The translations under genes and the position numbers were made by a program. 64,000 nt of DNA from Candidatus Opimibacter skivensis (GTDB lineage: Bacteria; Bacteroidota; Bacteroidia; Chitinophagales; Saprospiraceae): NCBI GenBank assembly GCA_016722045.1, contig JADKGY010000001.1:558001-622000 (forward strand), in the 5' to 3' direction. Positions within the stretch are counted from its first letter, which is position 1. The number at the start of each line of letters is the position of its first letter. The notes below the pieces were generated by a model, which saw only the letters and a program-made list of their open reading frames with translations, searched no databases and was not told the DNA's origin. Shown here piece by piece: positions 8,049 to 16,637 of this stretch.

Positions 8049-8759
8049 ATGTGGTTTATTAAAACTTTTTTTCTACGCTTCATCAATTACGTGATCACCA
8101 TTCCTCATCGGCTATTTCGCTTATTGAAATGGCTATTTTGTTTAACACCACTACACGGCAGACACAAAATCATAAGATGGCTGGCGGGATTGATTTTATT
8201 GATTGTAGACATAAGCCCTTTGACACTGATCTACGAAACCTTTCTTGATCTGATCAAATGGGAAACAAGACCACTAAGTGAAAATGAAAAAGAAATACTG
8301 AAGTCAGTTTTTGGAAAAACGATTCAGTACCATCTGATCAGTGTAGATCCCCGTTCCATACCTGCTATAAAACGAAAGACTGTCGCCTATGTGAGTTTTC
8401 ATACGATCAATTTTGATACAGCTATTTCTGATCCGACTCTTGTGCATGAAAGTGTGCATATCTGGCAGTATCAAAAACATGGTGCAGTCTATATCTCTGA
8501 ATCTTTCTGGGCACAGCGATGGGGTGGAGGCTACAACTATGGCGGATTAGAACCACTGAAGATGTACAGCGAAGGCCTGGTATTGAATGCCTTCAATTTC
8601 GAACAACAAGCGGATATCATTGAAGATTATTTCCGATGGAAAAATAATCTTCCAATGCAGTGGGTATTGAATGTGCCGGGTGTGGGAGATGTGCTTACGA
8701 AATATGCACGACAGATTAGAGGGGAACAGCAGAGAGCAGGGGGCAGGGAGAAGGGATGA
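8049..8759 (+). CDS. Membrane-anchored HExxH putative metallopeptidase (uncharacterised)
   Basis: This 236-residue protein has one or two hydrophobic segments in the first ~70 residues (including IIRWLAGLILLIVDISPLTLIYE), then a soluble domain. That domain contains VHESVHIWQYQKHG (~136-149). HESVH is an HExxH zinc-binding motif of the kind seen in short DUF4157-like and related minimal proteases. Downstream lies FEQQADIIEDYF (~184-195), whose Glu/Asp could give the third ligand. I do not recognise a named family. The last ~10 residues (QQRAGGREKG) are encoded by a heptamer repeat array (8728-8755), so the true ancestral C-terminus was probably shorter. Proteolytic activity is an inference from one motif. 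Confidence 0.6.
   Translation: MWFIKTFFLRFINYVITIPHRLFRLLKWLFCLTPLHGRHKIIRWLAGLILLIVDISPLTLIYETFLDLIKWETRPLSENEKEILKSVFGKTIQYHLISVDPRSIPAIKRKTVAYVSFHTINFDTAISDPTLVHESVHIWQYQKHGAVYISESFWAQRWGGGYNYGGLEPLKMYSEGLVLNAFNFEQQADIIEDYFRWKNNLPMQWVLNVPGVGDVLTKYARQIRGEQQRAGGREKG
8728..8755. repeat. Heptamer array, AGCAGAG/AGCAGGG type, inside a coding end
   Basis: Units AGCAGAG, AGCAGGG, GGCAGGG, AGAAGGG have period 7. The stop codon of the HExxH gene follows 2 nt later, so the repeat encodes the protein tail. A related purine-rich array is at 27703-27751. Confidence 0.75.
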
Positions 8760-8800
8760 TGTAGAATGTATATTGAAATTTATACAACAGACTTTAGTTT

Positions 8801-8843
8801 GTTCGAGGTTAGTGACACGCAAACGTCAGATTCTCATGGTCAG
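8801..8843. repeat. Dispersed hairpin repeat, copy A (diverged)
   Basis: This copy begins GTTCGAGGTTAGTGACACGC and continues with AACGTCAGATTCTCATGGTC. It matches copies at 9235-9281 and 49019-49045, but the right arm is mutated (CGCAAAC instead of CTCGAAC). Confidence 0.7.
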
Positions 8844-8873
8844 CGCATCGTTGTCCGTTTTATATAACAATGC

Positions 8874-9192
8874 TTTCATTTCGCAAATCTGAAATTTGCT
8901 GACACGAAAGCTTAGGCACAGCCTAAGCTTAGCGGAGTTTGTATTTTAATGCAAGCAACGCTTGCATTAAAATACTTTAAAACGGCAATAAAAAAAAAGA
9001 ATCGTTAAGCTTAGGCTGTGCCTAAGCTTTCGCGTCTGCAAAACTCCGTTTTGCGTAACTATGCTTTTTCATATCGCAATTCTGAACCATGCTTACTATG
9101 TTTTCATTTCGCAAATCTGAAATTTGCTGACGCACAAGCTTAGGCACAGCCTAAGCTTAACGTTTTTGCTATTTGATGCAAACTTCGTTTGC
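8874..9192. repeat. Composite palindrome cluster in a long spacer
   Basis: The 617-nt spacer 8760-9376 holds no supportable gene but many perfect stem-loops. AAGCTTAGGC arms with a 3-nt loop occur three times (8908-8930; inverted at 9007-9029; 9136-9158). A 16-bp perfect stem lies at 8941-8956/8960-8975 (loop AAC). Smaller stems are GCAAAT (8883-8899 and 9111-9127), GCAAAAC/GTTTTGC (9038-9054) and GCAAAC/GTTTGC (9178-9192). A ~58-bp block is directly repeated (8874-8931 and 9102-9159), with a partial inverted copy between. It resembles REP-type intergenic elements; no transposase is nearby. Confidence 0.85.
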
Positions 9193-9234
9193 CTCAAATA
9201 TTATCTCCTTCTCCTTAGCCTTTTGTTTTAACCA

Positions 9235-9281
9235 GTTCGAGGTCAGAGACACTCGAACGTCTGGTTTTCATGGTCGGTAAC
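9235..9281. repeat. Dispersed hairpin repeat, copy B
   Basis: GTTCGAG (9235-9241) and CTCGAAC (9252-9258) form a perfect 7-bp stem around a 10-nt loop, followed by the conserved tail GTCTGGTTTTCATGGTCGG. It matches copies A (8801) and C (49019). Confidence 0.8.
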
Positions 9282-9321
9282 TTTTTCCTTCGCCTTAGCC
9301 TCCGCCTTTGCCTTATTTTCC

Positions 9322-9329
9322 TACCTTTG
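9322..9329 (+). promoter_or_regulatory. Candidate Bacteroidota -7 element for corA
   Basis: TACCTTTG fits the TAnnTTTG -7 consensus used by Bacteroidota primary sigma factors and lies 47 nt before the chosen corA ATG. No well-spaced TTG -33 element is evident, so this is tentative. Confidence 0.4.
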
Positions 9330-9376
9330 GCTCCCGAACTAAATTATTCATCTGTAAATGGAAAGCAGTAGTTGTT

Positions 9377-10324
9377 ATGACCCGTTACTATCACATCGAA
9401 GACGGACGTCTAACCGAGCTGGACAAGCCTGTGCTTTCCTGCTGGATCAATGTCACACCGCCATTTGAACCATCAGAGCTCGAAGGCTTAGCCGAAGAGC
9501 ACGCCATTCCCATAGATTTTCTGACTGATGCACTTGACGTAGATGAACGCTCCCGATATGAGCGCGAAGACGATATCCGTCTTATCCTCGTCAATACCCC
9601 GATGCTCAATGAAATCGATAAGGACAATGAAGCCATCTATATCACGGCACCAATCGGTATCATACTGACGCAGGATCATGTATTGACCATCTGTCAATAT
9701 GAAAATCCGATCCTGCAGCGGTTTATCGATGGTCGGATAAAAGGCTTTGATCCTTCAAATGAACAGATGTTTGTCCTCAATATCCTTGAGCAGAATGTAA
9801 TGAGGTTTATGGATAGCCTCAAGAAGCTCAATATCAAACGAAACATGATCGAGAGGGAGCTTTATAACTCCAGTCGCAATTCGGAGATCCAGCAATTGCT
9901 GAGAATTGAGAAGTCATTAGTGTATTTCGTCAATACGCTTAGCTCAAATGAGCTGCTCAATATGAAAATCAAACGAACGGACTTTCTGAGATTGGGAGAG
10001 AATGAAGAAGAGGCTGAATTCTTTGACGATATCATCATTGACAACGGCCAGGCGCTCAGTATGGCCAATATCTATACAAACATCCTTAGCGGCACCATGG
10101 ACGCCTATACGTCCATTATTTCCAACAACCTGGGGTTGTTTATCCAGCGACTTACGATTATCACCATTATCCTGATGGTACCGACCCTTGTAGCGAGCTT
10201 TTTCGGGATGAATGTGCGGATCCCTTTCGAGGATACCAAGGGGGCATTTTACATTGTCTTGATCCTGGCCACCTCACTGAGCCTTTTGCTCGTCTGGTTC
10301 TTCAGAAGGAAGAATTTGTTCTAA
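9377..10324 (+). CDS. corA: CorA-family magnesium/divalent cation transporter
   Basis: This 315-residue inner-membrane transporter has an N-terminal cytoplasmic alpha/beta domain, a long helix rich in Lys/Glu, and two C-terminal transmembrane helices (LTIITIILMVPTLVASFF and FYIVLILATSLSLLLVWFF). The signature GMN occurs as FFGMNVRIPF in the loop after the first helix; this is the selectivity motif. The positively charged end FRRKN is typical. A longer frame from 9308 exists, but ATG 9377 (MTRYYHIEDGRL) matches the usual family start and places the promoter-like TACCTTTG upstream. It is monocistronic; neighbours are repeat-rich spacers. Confidence 0.93.
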   Translation: MTRYYHIEDGRLTELDKPVLSCWINVTPPFEPSELEGLAEEHAIPIDFLTDALDVDERSRYEREDDIRLILVNTPMLNEIDKDNEAIYITAPIGIILTQDHVLTICQYENPILQRFIDGRIKGFDPSNEQMFVLNILEQNVMRFMDSLKKLNIKRNMIERELYNSSRNSEIQQLLRIEKSLVYFVNTLSSNELLNMKIKRTDFLRLGENEEEAEFFDDIIIDNGQALSMANIYTNILSGTMDAYTSIISNNLGLFIQRLTIITIILMVPTLVASFFGMNVRIPFEDTKGAFYIVLILATSLSLLLVWFFRRKNLF

Positions 10325-10814
10325 TTCATGTCATTTCAGATGGTTAGGAGGGTTATTCCATTTCACTAATAAAAAAATCGAAATTTTGGCTTTTTTCTCC
10401 CACTTTTTGGGTCATTTTTGACGTTACAATGGCTTTAAGTTGATTTTTCAGAAAGTTTTACACACCCAAACATTTTTTTTATCTGTGTATGCCCCACGAT
10501 TTCAACATATTATATATTTTCTCCACATGATGTGGATAAAATGATTTCATATTAAATAAAAACTTCATTTATTTAGTGGCATCAAGTCAGGGGTGCATCC
10601 GAATCCAACCAAACGACGCCTTCTCCTCTTGATTTTGGTTACCTAGTCTGATTATAGGCATTCAGTACCCACCTGAGAAAATCGTTGAAAAGCGGTTTTC
10701 ATTCGGGAAGTTGTTGTCTCAGGTCGTAAGCGTCCACAAAGACAACCATGGCATTGTCGCCTCTGGTGAGAACAGGATTTAGAACAAAACAAAACATACA
10801 AACCACAGATCAGT
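10325..10814. other. 490-nt spacer/leader before nrdB
   Basis: No credible gene was found. An inverted repeat CCACAT-G-ATGTGG (10523-10535) overlaps a consensus DnaA box (10531-10539). The last ~250 nt could fold: GTTGTCT (10713-10719) pairs with AGACAAC (10740-10746), and GAAAATCG with CGGTTTTC (near 10676-10700). No riboswitch class was recognised, and no clear NrdR box pair was found. Confidence 0.5.
10531..10539 (-). promoter_or_regulatory. Consensus DnaA box upstream of nrdBA
   Basis: The minus strand reads TTATCCACA, an exact match to the TTATnCACA DnaA box. It lies 276 nt before nrdB. In E. coli, DnaA boxes control nrdAB, so a role here is plausible, but a single 9-mer can occur by chance. 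Confidence 0.45.
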
Positions 10815-11822
10815 ATGCTAAAAGAAGTTACATTGACAACAGCGAAAACAGAACCAATACTAAGTGAGAACCCAGGCCGGTTTGTCATTTTTCCTATACA
10901 ACATCATGATATATGGAGATTTTATAAATTATCCCAATCCAATTTCTGGACAGCAGAAGAAATCGATCTTCAACAGGATCTTGTCGACTGGAATACCAAG
11001 CTCAATGATGACGAGCGCCATTTTATAAAACATGTCCTGGCCTTCTTCGCCGCGAGTGATGGTATCGTCAATGAAAATCTCGCAGAACATTTTGTCAGCG
11101 AAGTACAATACGCCGAAGCCAAATTTTTCTATGGCTTTCAGATCATGATGGAGAATATCCATTCTGAAACGTATAGCCTGCTTATAGATACCTATATCAA
11201 AGATCCAAAGGAGAAGGATTATCTCTTCAATGCGATCGATACACTCGACTGTGTCCGTAAAAAAGCACATTGGGCTTTGAAATGGATCAGCAAAGGAAAC
11301 TTCCACGAACGCCTCATCGCTTTTGCAGCCGTAGAAGGTATCTTCTTCTCTGGTTCATTCTGTTCGATCTTCTGGCTAAAGAAGAGAGGACTGATGCCTG
11401 GACTATCATTCTCCAATGAATTAATATCACGCGACGAAGGAATGCATTGCGATTTCGCATGTCTCCTCTATAATAATCACCTGGTCAATCGTCTGCCATC
11501 AGAGACTGTATATGATATCATCAAAGATGCAGTGGAGATTGAAAAAGAATTTGTGAGTGACGCACTACCGGTCAAACTGATCGGTATGAATGCAGACCTC
11601 ATGTGCCAATACATTGAATTTGTAGCTGACCGTCTTTTAGTTTCCCTTGGTCAGAAGAAAATCTACAACACAGAGAATCCATTTCAGTGGATGGAACTGA
11701 TCTCTATCACAGGGAAGACAAACTTCTTCGAAAAACGGGTAGGTGACTATCAGAAAGCAGGCATCATGAGCAACCTGAGTAATCCTGATGATCAGCTTTT
11801 CTCACTCAACGAAGAATTTTAA
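10815..11822 (+). CDS. nrdB: Class Ia ribonucleoside-diphosphate reductase, small (beta) subunit
   Basis: This 335-residue R2 protein is of the eukaryote-like type. It carries the diiron centre and tyrosyl radical that drive NDP-to-dNDP reduction. Conserved residues are visible: D82 in [14 protein letters not shown]113 and H116 in MENIHSETY, and the radical Tyr Y120 four residues after H116. Later ligands lie in [13 protein letters not shown] and [11 protein letters not shown]. The C-terminal tail ([11 protein letters not shown]) is the peptide that docks in the large subunit. Keeping Y120 and all carboxylates argues against the Mn/Fe class Ic or metal-free class Ie forms. It is 49 nt upstream of nrdA in the same operon. 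Confidence 0.98.
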   Translation: MLKEVTLTTAKTEPILSENPGRFVIFPIQHHDIWRFYKLSQSNFWTAEEIDLQQDLVDWNTKLNDDERHFIKHVLAFFAASDGIVNENLAEHFVSEVQYAEAKFFYGFQIMMENIHSETYSLLIDTYIKDPKEKDYLFNAIDTLDCVRKKAHWALKWISKGNFHERLIAFAAVEGIFFSGSFCSIFWLKKRGLMPGLSFSNELISRDEGMHCDFACLLYNNHLVNRLPSETVYDIIKDAVEIEKEFVSDALPVKLIGMNADLMCQYIEFVADRLLVSLGQKKIYNTENPFQWMELISITGKTNFFEKRVGDYQKAGIMSNLSNPDDQLFSLNEEF

Positions 11823-11871
11823 TCAACGACAATTATTTCTCCATTTATATATATTTTAATCCCCCTCTACT

Positions 11872-14301
11872 ATGCAAGTCATCAAAAGAACCGGAAAACG
11901 TGAAGAAGTTAGCTTCGATAAGATCACCGCACGCGTAAAAAAATTAGTCTACGGTCTGTCAGATCATGTCAATCCGATCAAAATCTCCATGAAGGTGATC
12001 GAAGGATTGTACGATGGTGTCAGCACATCAGATCTTGATAATCTGGCTGCTGAGACAGCGGCTACTATGACAGCCATCCATCCGGATTATGCTCTTCTCG
12101 CTGCGAGAGTAGCTATCTCCAATCTCCATAAGAATACCAATAAGTCGTTCAGCGAAACGATGGACGCGTTATATAATTATATCGATCCGATCACCAAACA
12201 AAAGGCCGGTCTGATCAGTGATATGACCATCGATATCATCCGCAGACATGCTGATCAGCTTGATAGCGCGATCATCTATGACCGCGATTATGGATTCGAT
12301 TATTTTGGATTTAAGACCCTTGAGCGTTCGTATTTATTACGTATGGACAAGCAGGTGGTTGAACGACCACAACATATGCTGATGCGTGCTTCTATAGGTA
12401 TACACGGTGAAGATGTAGCTTCAGCTATCGAGACATATAATCTTATGTCAGAGAAATGGTTTATCCACGCGACACCTACATTGTTCAATGCAGGTACTCC
12501 AAAACCACAATTGAGCAGTTGCTTCCTGTTAAGCATGGTAGATGATAGTATCGAAGGCATATTTGAAACATTGTCAAGATGTGCTAAGATCAGTCAGTCT
12601 GCAGGTGGTATTGGTTTGAGCATTCACAATGTAAGAGCGACAGGAAGTTACATCAAAGGAACCGGAGGCACGAGCAATGGTATCATCCCGATGCTGCGTG
12701 TATTCAATGATACAGCACGATACGTGGATCAGGGTGGAGGAAAGCGTAAAGGTGCATTCGCCGTTTATCTCGAACCATGGCATGCTGATATCCAGGAATT
12801 TCTTGAACTGAAAAAGAATCATGGAAAAGAAGAACAACGTGCACGTGATCTTTTCTATGCGATGTGGATTCCGGATCTCTTTATGGAGAGAGTGAAGAAT
12901 GATGAGATGTGGTCGCTCTTCTGTCCAAATGAAGCACCAGGTCTATGTGATACATTTGGTGGGGAGTTTGAAGCCCTCTATCATAAATATGAGAAGGAAG
13001 GAAAAGCACGCAAAGTCGTAAGAGCACAGGACGTTTGGAATTCGATCATCGAAAGTCAGGTTGAAACAGGCACACCTTACATGCTGTACAAAGATGCTGT
13101 AAATCGTAAAAACAATCAGAAAAATCTCGGCACAATCCGTTCATCGAATCTGTGTACAGAGATCATGGAATACACTTCTGCAGATGAAGTTGCAGTTTGT
13201 AATCTGGCTTCAATAGCTCTTCCTAAGTTTGTAGAGAATGGCGAATTTAATTTCAAACAACTATTTGAAATCACCCGTGTCGCTACCCGTAATCTGAATA
13301 AGGTGATTGATGTCAATTACTATCCGATCATCGAGGCGAAGAATAGTAATATGCGTCATCGTCCGATTGGACTGGGTGTGCAGGGACTTGCTGATGCATT
13401 TATTCTGATGCGTTTTCCGTTCGATAGTCCTGAAGCACGGAAGCTTAATAAGGAAATATTTGAGACCATTTATTTCGCTGCATTGACAGAATCAAATGCG
13501 ATTGCTGAGAGAGATGGTACGTATCAGAGCTATGAAGGTTCTCCTGCCAGCCAGGGTATACTTCAGTATGATATGTGGGGAGCTGAGCCTTCTGATCGTT
13601 GGGATTGGACAGCATTGAAAGCAAAGATTGCCTTACATGGTTTGAGAAACAGTCTTCTTGTAGCTCCGATGCCAACAGCATCAACCAGTCAGATCCTGGG
13701 CAACAATGAGTGTATCGAACCATATACAAGTAATATTTACACACGACGTACTCTTTCAGGAGAATACATTGTGGTCAACAAGCATTTGCTCAATGATCTG
13801 ATCCGGTTGAATCTGTGGGATGAAGAAATGAAAGAAGCATTGATCGCGAGCAATGGTAGTGTGCAGAATGTACATGGGCTGCCACAGGAGTTGAAAGAAC
13901 TTTATAAGACAGTGTGGGAAATCAGTCAGAAAGTGATCATTGATATGGCTGCGGATAGGGGAGCGTTTATCTGTCAAAGTCAGAGTCTGAATTTATTTGT
14001 AGAAAATGCAAGCAAAGGCAAATTGTCAAGTATGCACTTCTACGCATGGCAGAAAGGATTGAAGACAGGCATGTACTACCTGAGATCTAAAGCTGCTGTT
14101 GATCCGATTAAGTTTACACTTGGTGCTAAGCATCAGCAAAAATATGTACGTGCTTCAGAGCAGGATAATTTTGATATGCCACCAGCGCCGATGAAGTCAC
14201 CACAATCTGAAGGACCACAGATGCAGGCTTCAGCACAGGAGGATGTCATCACAGGAGAGGTTTGTAGAATGGAGGATGGATGTGTGATGTGCGGTTCCTA
14301 A
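11872..14301 (+). CDS. nrdA: Class Ia ribonucleoside-diphosphate reductase, large (alpha) subunit
   Basis: The protein has 809 residues. The N-terminal ATP-cone ([18 protein letters not shown], ~1-90) is the allosteric activity site. The catalytic barrel shows SSCFLLSM (first redox Cys), NLCTEI (the Asn-Cys-Glu triad with the thiyl radical Cys), [13 protein letters not shown] (substrate phosphate loop) and GMYYLRS (the Tyr-Tyr radical relay). The tail ends in [12 protein letters not shown], whose Cys pair re-reduces the active site with thioredoxin. Length is normal. Downstream come heptamer repeats and a good intrinsic terminator at 14429-14457, ending the nrdBA operon. Confidence 0.98.
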   Translation: MQVIKRTGKREEVSFDKITARVKKLVYGLSDHVNPIKISMKVIEGLYDGVSTSDLDNLAAETAATMTAIHPDYALLAARVAISNLHKNTNKSFSETMDALYNYIDPITKQKAGLISDMTIDIIRRHADQLDSAIIYDRDYGFDYFGFKTLERSYLLRMDKQVVERPQHMLMRASIGIHGEDVASAIETYNLMSEKWFIHATPTLFNAGTPKPQLSSCFLLSMVDDSIEGIFETLSRCAKISQSAGGIGLSIHNVRATGSYIKGTGGTSNGIIPMLRVFNDTARYVDQGGGKRKGAFAVYLEPWHADIQEFLELKKNHGKEEQRARDLFYAMWIPDLFMERVKNDEMWSLFCPNEAPGLCDTFGGEFEALYHKYEKEGKARKVVRAQDVWNSIIESQVETGTPYMLYKDAVNRKNNQKNLGTIRSSNLCTEIMEYTSADEVAVCNLASIALPKFVENGEFNFKQLFEITRVATRNLNKVIDVNYYPIIEAKNSNMRHRPIGLGVQGLADAFILMRFPFDSPEARKLNKEIFETIYFAALTESNAIAERDGTYQSYEGSPASQGILQYDMWGAEPSDRWDWTALKAKIALHGLRNSLLVAPMPTASTSQILGNNECIEPYTSNIYTRRTLSGEYIVVNKHLLNDLIRLNLWDEEMKEALIASNGSVQNVHGLPQELKELYKTVWEISQKVIIDMAADRGAFICQSQSLNLFVENASKGKLSSMHFYAWQKGLKTGMYYLRSKAAVDPIKFTLGAKHQQKYVRASEQDNFDMPPAPMKSPQSEGPQMQASAQEDVITGEVCRMEDGCVMCGS

Positions 14302-14302
14302 G

Positions 14303-14415
14303 CAATTGGCAATTGGCAATTGGTGTGGCGCAGCTAATTGGCAATAATGCCGCGCAAGCTAAGCCAATGCTAAGCAATAAGCAATAAGCAATAAGTAATA
14401 AGTAATAAGTAATTG
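14303..14415. repeat. Heptamer arrays CAATTGG (3 units) and GYAATAA (6 units)
   Basis: Three exact CAATTGG units at 14303-14323 begin 2 nt after the nrdA stop. At 14374-14415 six units read GCAATAA x3, GTAATAA x2, GTAATTG. Both have period 7. Confidence 0.9.
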
Positions 14416-14428
14416 GCAAAAATTAAAG

Positions 14429-14457
14429 GCACTCAGCGGAAGTTGGGTGCTTTTTTT
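14429..14457 (+). terminator. Intrinsic terminator after nrdBA
   Basis: GCACTC (14429-14434) pairs with GGGTGC (14445-14450), 6 bp with one G-T pair, followed directly by seven T. Confidence 0.85.
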
Positions 14458-14525
14458 AGTTATTATTACTTCCATTTGCTATTGATTGCAATATGGATTA
14501 TCTTAACATCAGGAAATATATAATA

Positions 14526-14768
14526 ATGGGAACTAAAGAAGCAATTCATCAACTCATAGATAAAATCAATGATGAAAATGTTCTCAAAGGATATTTAGCA
14601 CTGATTCAGCGTTTAAGCAGTCATGAGGAATCAACACTTTGGAATGAACTGAGCAAGGAACAGCAGGAAGAATTATTAATAGCTTATGAGGAGAGTTTTG
14701 ACAAGGAGAATATTATTCCTCATAATGAGGTACGGAATCAGCATGACAAATGGCTTGGAAATATTTGA
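14526..14768 (+). CDS. Small antitoxin-like protein without a toxin partner
   Basis: The protein is about 80 residues from ATG 14526 (MGTKEAIHQLIDKINDEN). It is all-helical and acidic, with ELSKEQQEELLIAYEESFDKEN and a charged end NQHDKWLGNI. This resembles addiction-module antitoxins paired with RelE/ParE toxins, where a C-terminal segment wraps the toxin. A frame opening from TTG/ATG 14493 would add 11 residues. Unusually, no toxin follows: the next frame opens with MAWKYLKRN and soon becomes the signal peptide of a TlpA-like gene. I infer an orphan antitoxin whose partner was lost; the family call is moderate. Confidence 0.5.
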   Translation: MGTKEAIHQLIDKINDENVLKGYLALIQRLSSHEESTLWNELSKEQQEELLIAYEESFDKENIIPHNEVRNQHDKWLGNI

Positions 14769-14791
14769 AAAGGAACACCCAGAAAGAAGCA

Positions 14792-15336
14792 ATGAATTAT
14801 AAACACATACTTTCAATTAGTACAATACTCATAATACTCTCACCTCTTGAAATTCTCGCTCAACCAATACTGGAATACAAAAACGCGATAGAAAAATGTC
14901 ATGTTGACACATTTGAGACAATAGCTCAAGGACGGAAGATTAAGCTCATAAAATTTGATCTTACTTGTTTGAGATTTTATGAACGAACAGTGAATGGCAA
15001 AAAAATTGGTCGGACTGTTTAATGTTTGATCAACTCAATAGAGTTGTGAAGAAATTCAAAGATATGGATGTAAATTTTCTCGCAATTAACTTACAAGATT
15101 CAAAAGCAGAAATTATTAAATTTTTGAACACAAGTCCCTTTTATTTTGATCAAATCGCAGACGGTGGAATTATTATACACAATTCATTCTTTTATAATGG
15201 ATCATATCCTGCTACATTTGTCATCGATCAAAATCTTAGAATTATTAAAGCTTTCAATGGTTGGTCTCCAGATGAGTCTATAAAAAATAATATTGATAAA
15301 ATACTAATTCCTCTCATTAAAAGAGCGTTACTTTAA
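14792..15336 (+). pseudogene. Broken TlpA-like thiol-disulfide oxidoreductase lacking its active site
   Basis: Two frames together match the three intact paralogues downstream. The first (14792-15019) has a signal peptide (HILSISTILIILSPLEILAQ) and the family's ILEYKNAIEKC start; it ends at TAA 15019-15021. The second (from 15022) continues with DQLNRVVKKFKDMDVNFLAINLQ and the rest of the thioredoxin fold (YPATFVIDQNLRIIKAF). Aligned to the neighbour at 15346, the segment holding NFW..GC..CEKEMP is missing and the frame changes, so an internal deletion removed the CxxC. It could still be translated as two pieces, but it cannot do redox chemistry. Confidence 0.75.
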
Positions 15337-15345
15337 TTTGGCCAT

Positions 15346-15936
15346 ATGCAATTGTACTGTTATTTAATACTCCTATTCTATCTTGTCATGCCATCAGCGT
15401 GTACAAATCATCCCAAAGATTATACCACCGCCCTTGCTTCCTGCAAACCTCTTCATTTTGGGGTTATAAATGGAAAACCGGATATTCAATTGCCGAATAC
15501 AGATTGTATCATTGGAGCTTCTCTTCCTAAATTCGGTGGGATAGCAGTGGATGGAAATGTCATTGATGAAAATTATTTCAAAGGGAAAGTCACGGTCCTG
15601 AATTTCTGGTTTGTCGGATGTCAGGGATGTGAAAAGGAAATGCCAGGGTTGAACCAGGTTGTAGAAAAATATAAATCCTCACACGTTAATTTCTTGGCTA
15701 TTGGCAGAAATAATGCGCAGGAGATTCGTGATTTCTTAATGCAGCGTTCTTTCAATTTTACGCAGTTGCCAAATGGTACACCGATCGTTGATAATGTATT
15801 CAAATTGAAATGGGGATATCCGTTTACTATCGTAGCGGATCAACATCAAAAGATCATCTTCACTTCCCTGGGTATGACTGATCAAAAAATGCATGATGAA
15901 TTGGAACCGGCGATTGATAAGGCGTTGAAAGGATAA
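15346..15936 (+). CDS. TlpA-like thiol-disulfide oxidoreductase lipoprotein (CQGC)
   Basis: This 196-residue lipoprotein has a hydrophobic leader followed by the lipobox MPSAC. The mature protein has a ~45-residue N-terminal stretch (TDCIIGASLPKF), then a redoxin/TlpA domain with VTVLNFWFVGCQGCEKEMPG; C-Q-G-C is the active site. The cis-Pro loop is WGYPFTIVADQHQKII. It would act in the periplasm, facing disulfides or thioether substrates. It is the first intact member of three tandem paralogues that share the pattern TDCxxGAxLPxF...GKV..NFW..GC..CE.EMP. The exact partner is unknown. Confidence 0.85.
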   Translation: MQLYCYLILLFYLVMPSACTNHPKDYTTALASCKPLHFGVINGKPDIQLPNTDCIIGASLPKFGGIAVDGNVIDENYFKGKVTVLNFWFVGCQGCEKEMPGLNQVVEKYKSSHVNFLAIGRNNAQEIRDFLMQRSFNFTQLPNGTPIVDNVFKLKWGYPFTIVADQHQKIIFTSLGMTDQKMHDELEPAIDKALKG

Positions 15937-15973
15937 GATTTGATTTATCAATCTTGCTTTAGTATCTTATGCC

Positions 15974-16576
15974 ATGAAGACACCGGTTATTCTTTTAGCC
16001 TTCTCCCTCATTCTTTTTCAATATTCATGTCAAAAATCTATTGTTAAATATGAGACAGCCATTAAATCCTGTGTTCCTGTGGAGAAAATAATTAAACAAG
16101 GTTCTGGGACAATGGCTTATAGAATTGTACCTACAGATTGCATTCTAGGGGCACAGCTTCCTGCATTTGAGGAGAAGTCAATGGATGGGAAGATGATCAA
16201 TAGGGACTATTTTGCCGGGAAAGTTTCTTTTATCAATTTCTGGCATATTGGATGCAGGCCTTGTGAGGAGGAAATGCCTTTATTGAATCAACTTGTGGAA
16301 AAGTATAAAGATCAGCCTGTGAATTTCCTGGCTATTGGAATGAATACCGTACAGGATGTGCCTGCTTTCCTGCTGAAGCATCCATTCAATTTCGATCATA
16401 TTCCTTATGGATATAGTCTGACCATGGATATATTCCAGTTACAATGGGGAAATCCATTAACCCTGATTGTCGATCGACATCTTAAAATCATAAGCATTGT
16501 CCAAGACAAACTGGATAATACCAAGATGGAGAAAGAAATTATTCCTATCATAGATCATGCGCTGAAGAAGTTTTGA
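15974..16576 (+). CDS. TlpA-like thiol-disulfide oxidoreductase lipoprotein (CRPC)
   Basis: The protein has 200 residues. The signal peptide ends at lipobox QYSC (Cys19). The domain matches the neighbour: TDCILGAQLPAFEEKSMDGK, then VSFINFWHIGCRPCEEEMPLLNQ with C-R-P-C, then WGNPLTLIVDRHLKII containing the cis-Pro position. It is 37 nt downstream of the previous paralogue, so the three are likely one operon. Variation of the two residues between the cysteines (QG, RP, MP) among paralogues usually shifts redox potential, which suggests divided roles. Confidence 0.85.
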   Translation: MKTPVILLAFSLILFQYSCQKSIVKYETAIKSCVPVEKIIKQGSGTMAYRIVPTDCILGAQLPAFEEKSMDGKMINRDYFAGKVSFINFWHIGCRPCEEEMPLLNQLVEKYKDQPVNFLAIGMNTVQDVPAFLLKHPFNFDHIPYGYSLTMDIFQLQWGNPLTLIVDRHLKIISIVQDKLDNTKMEKEIIPIIDHALKKF

Positions 16577-16637
16577 TGGTTCTTGTTAAAATTTTAATTT
16601 AGAATTATAATTACATCCATAGACTAGGATTATCTTT

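Noticed and set aside
9308..9376. Upstream start for corA at 9308
   Set aside because: The extension is not CorA-like and covers the TACCTTTG promoter-like element; ATG 9377 fits the family.
10815..11822. Manganese or metal-free R2 variant of ribonucleotide reductase
   Set aside because: The radical Tyr and the carboxylate ligands are all present, so a standard class Ia small subunit is indicated.
15022..15336. Independent small gene after the first TlpA-like frame
   Set aside because: It aligns with the C-terminal half of the TlpA paralogues and lacks a signal peptide and CxxC; best seen as part of a pseudogene.
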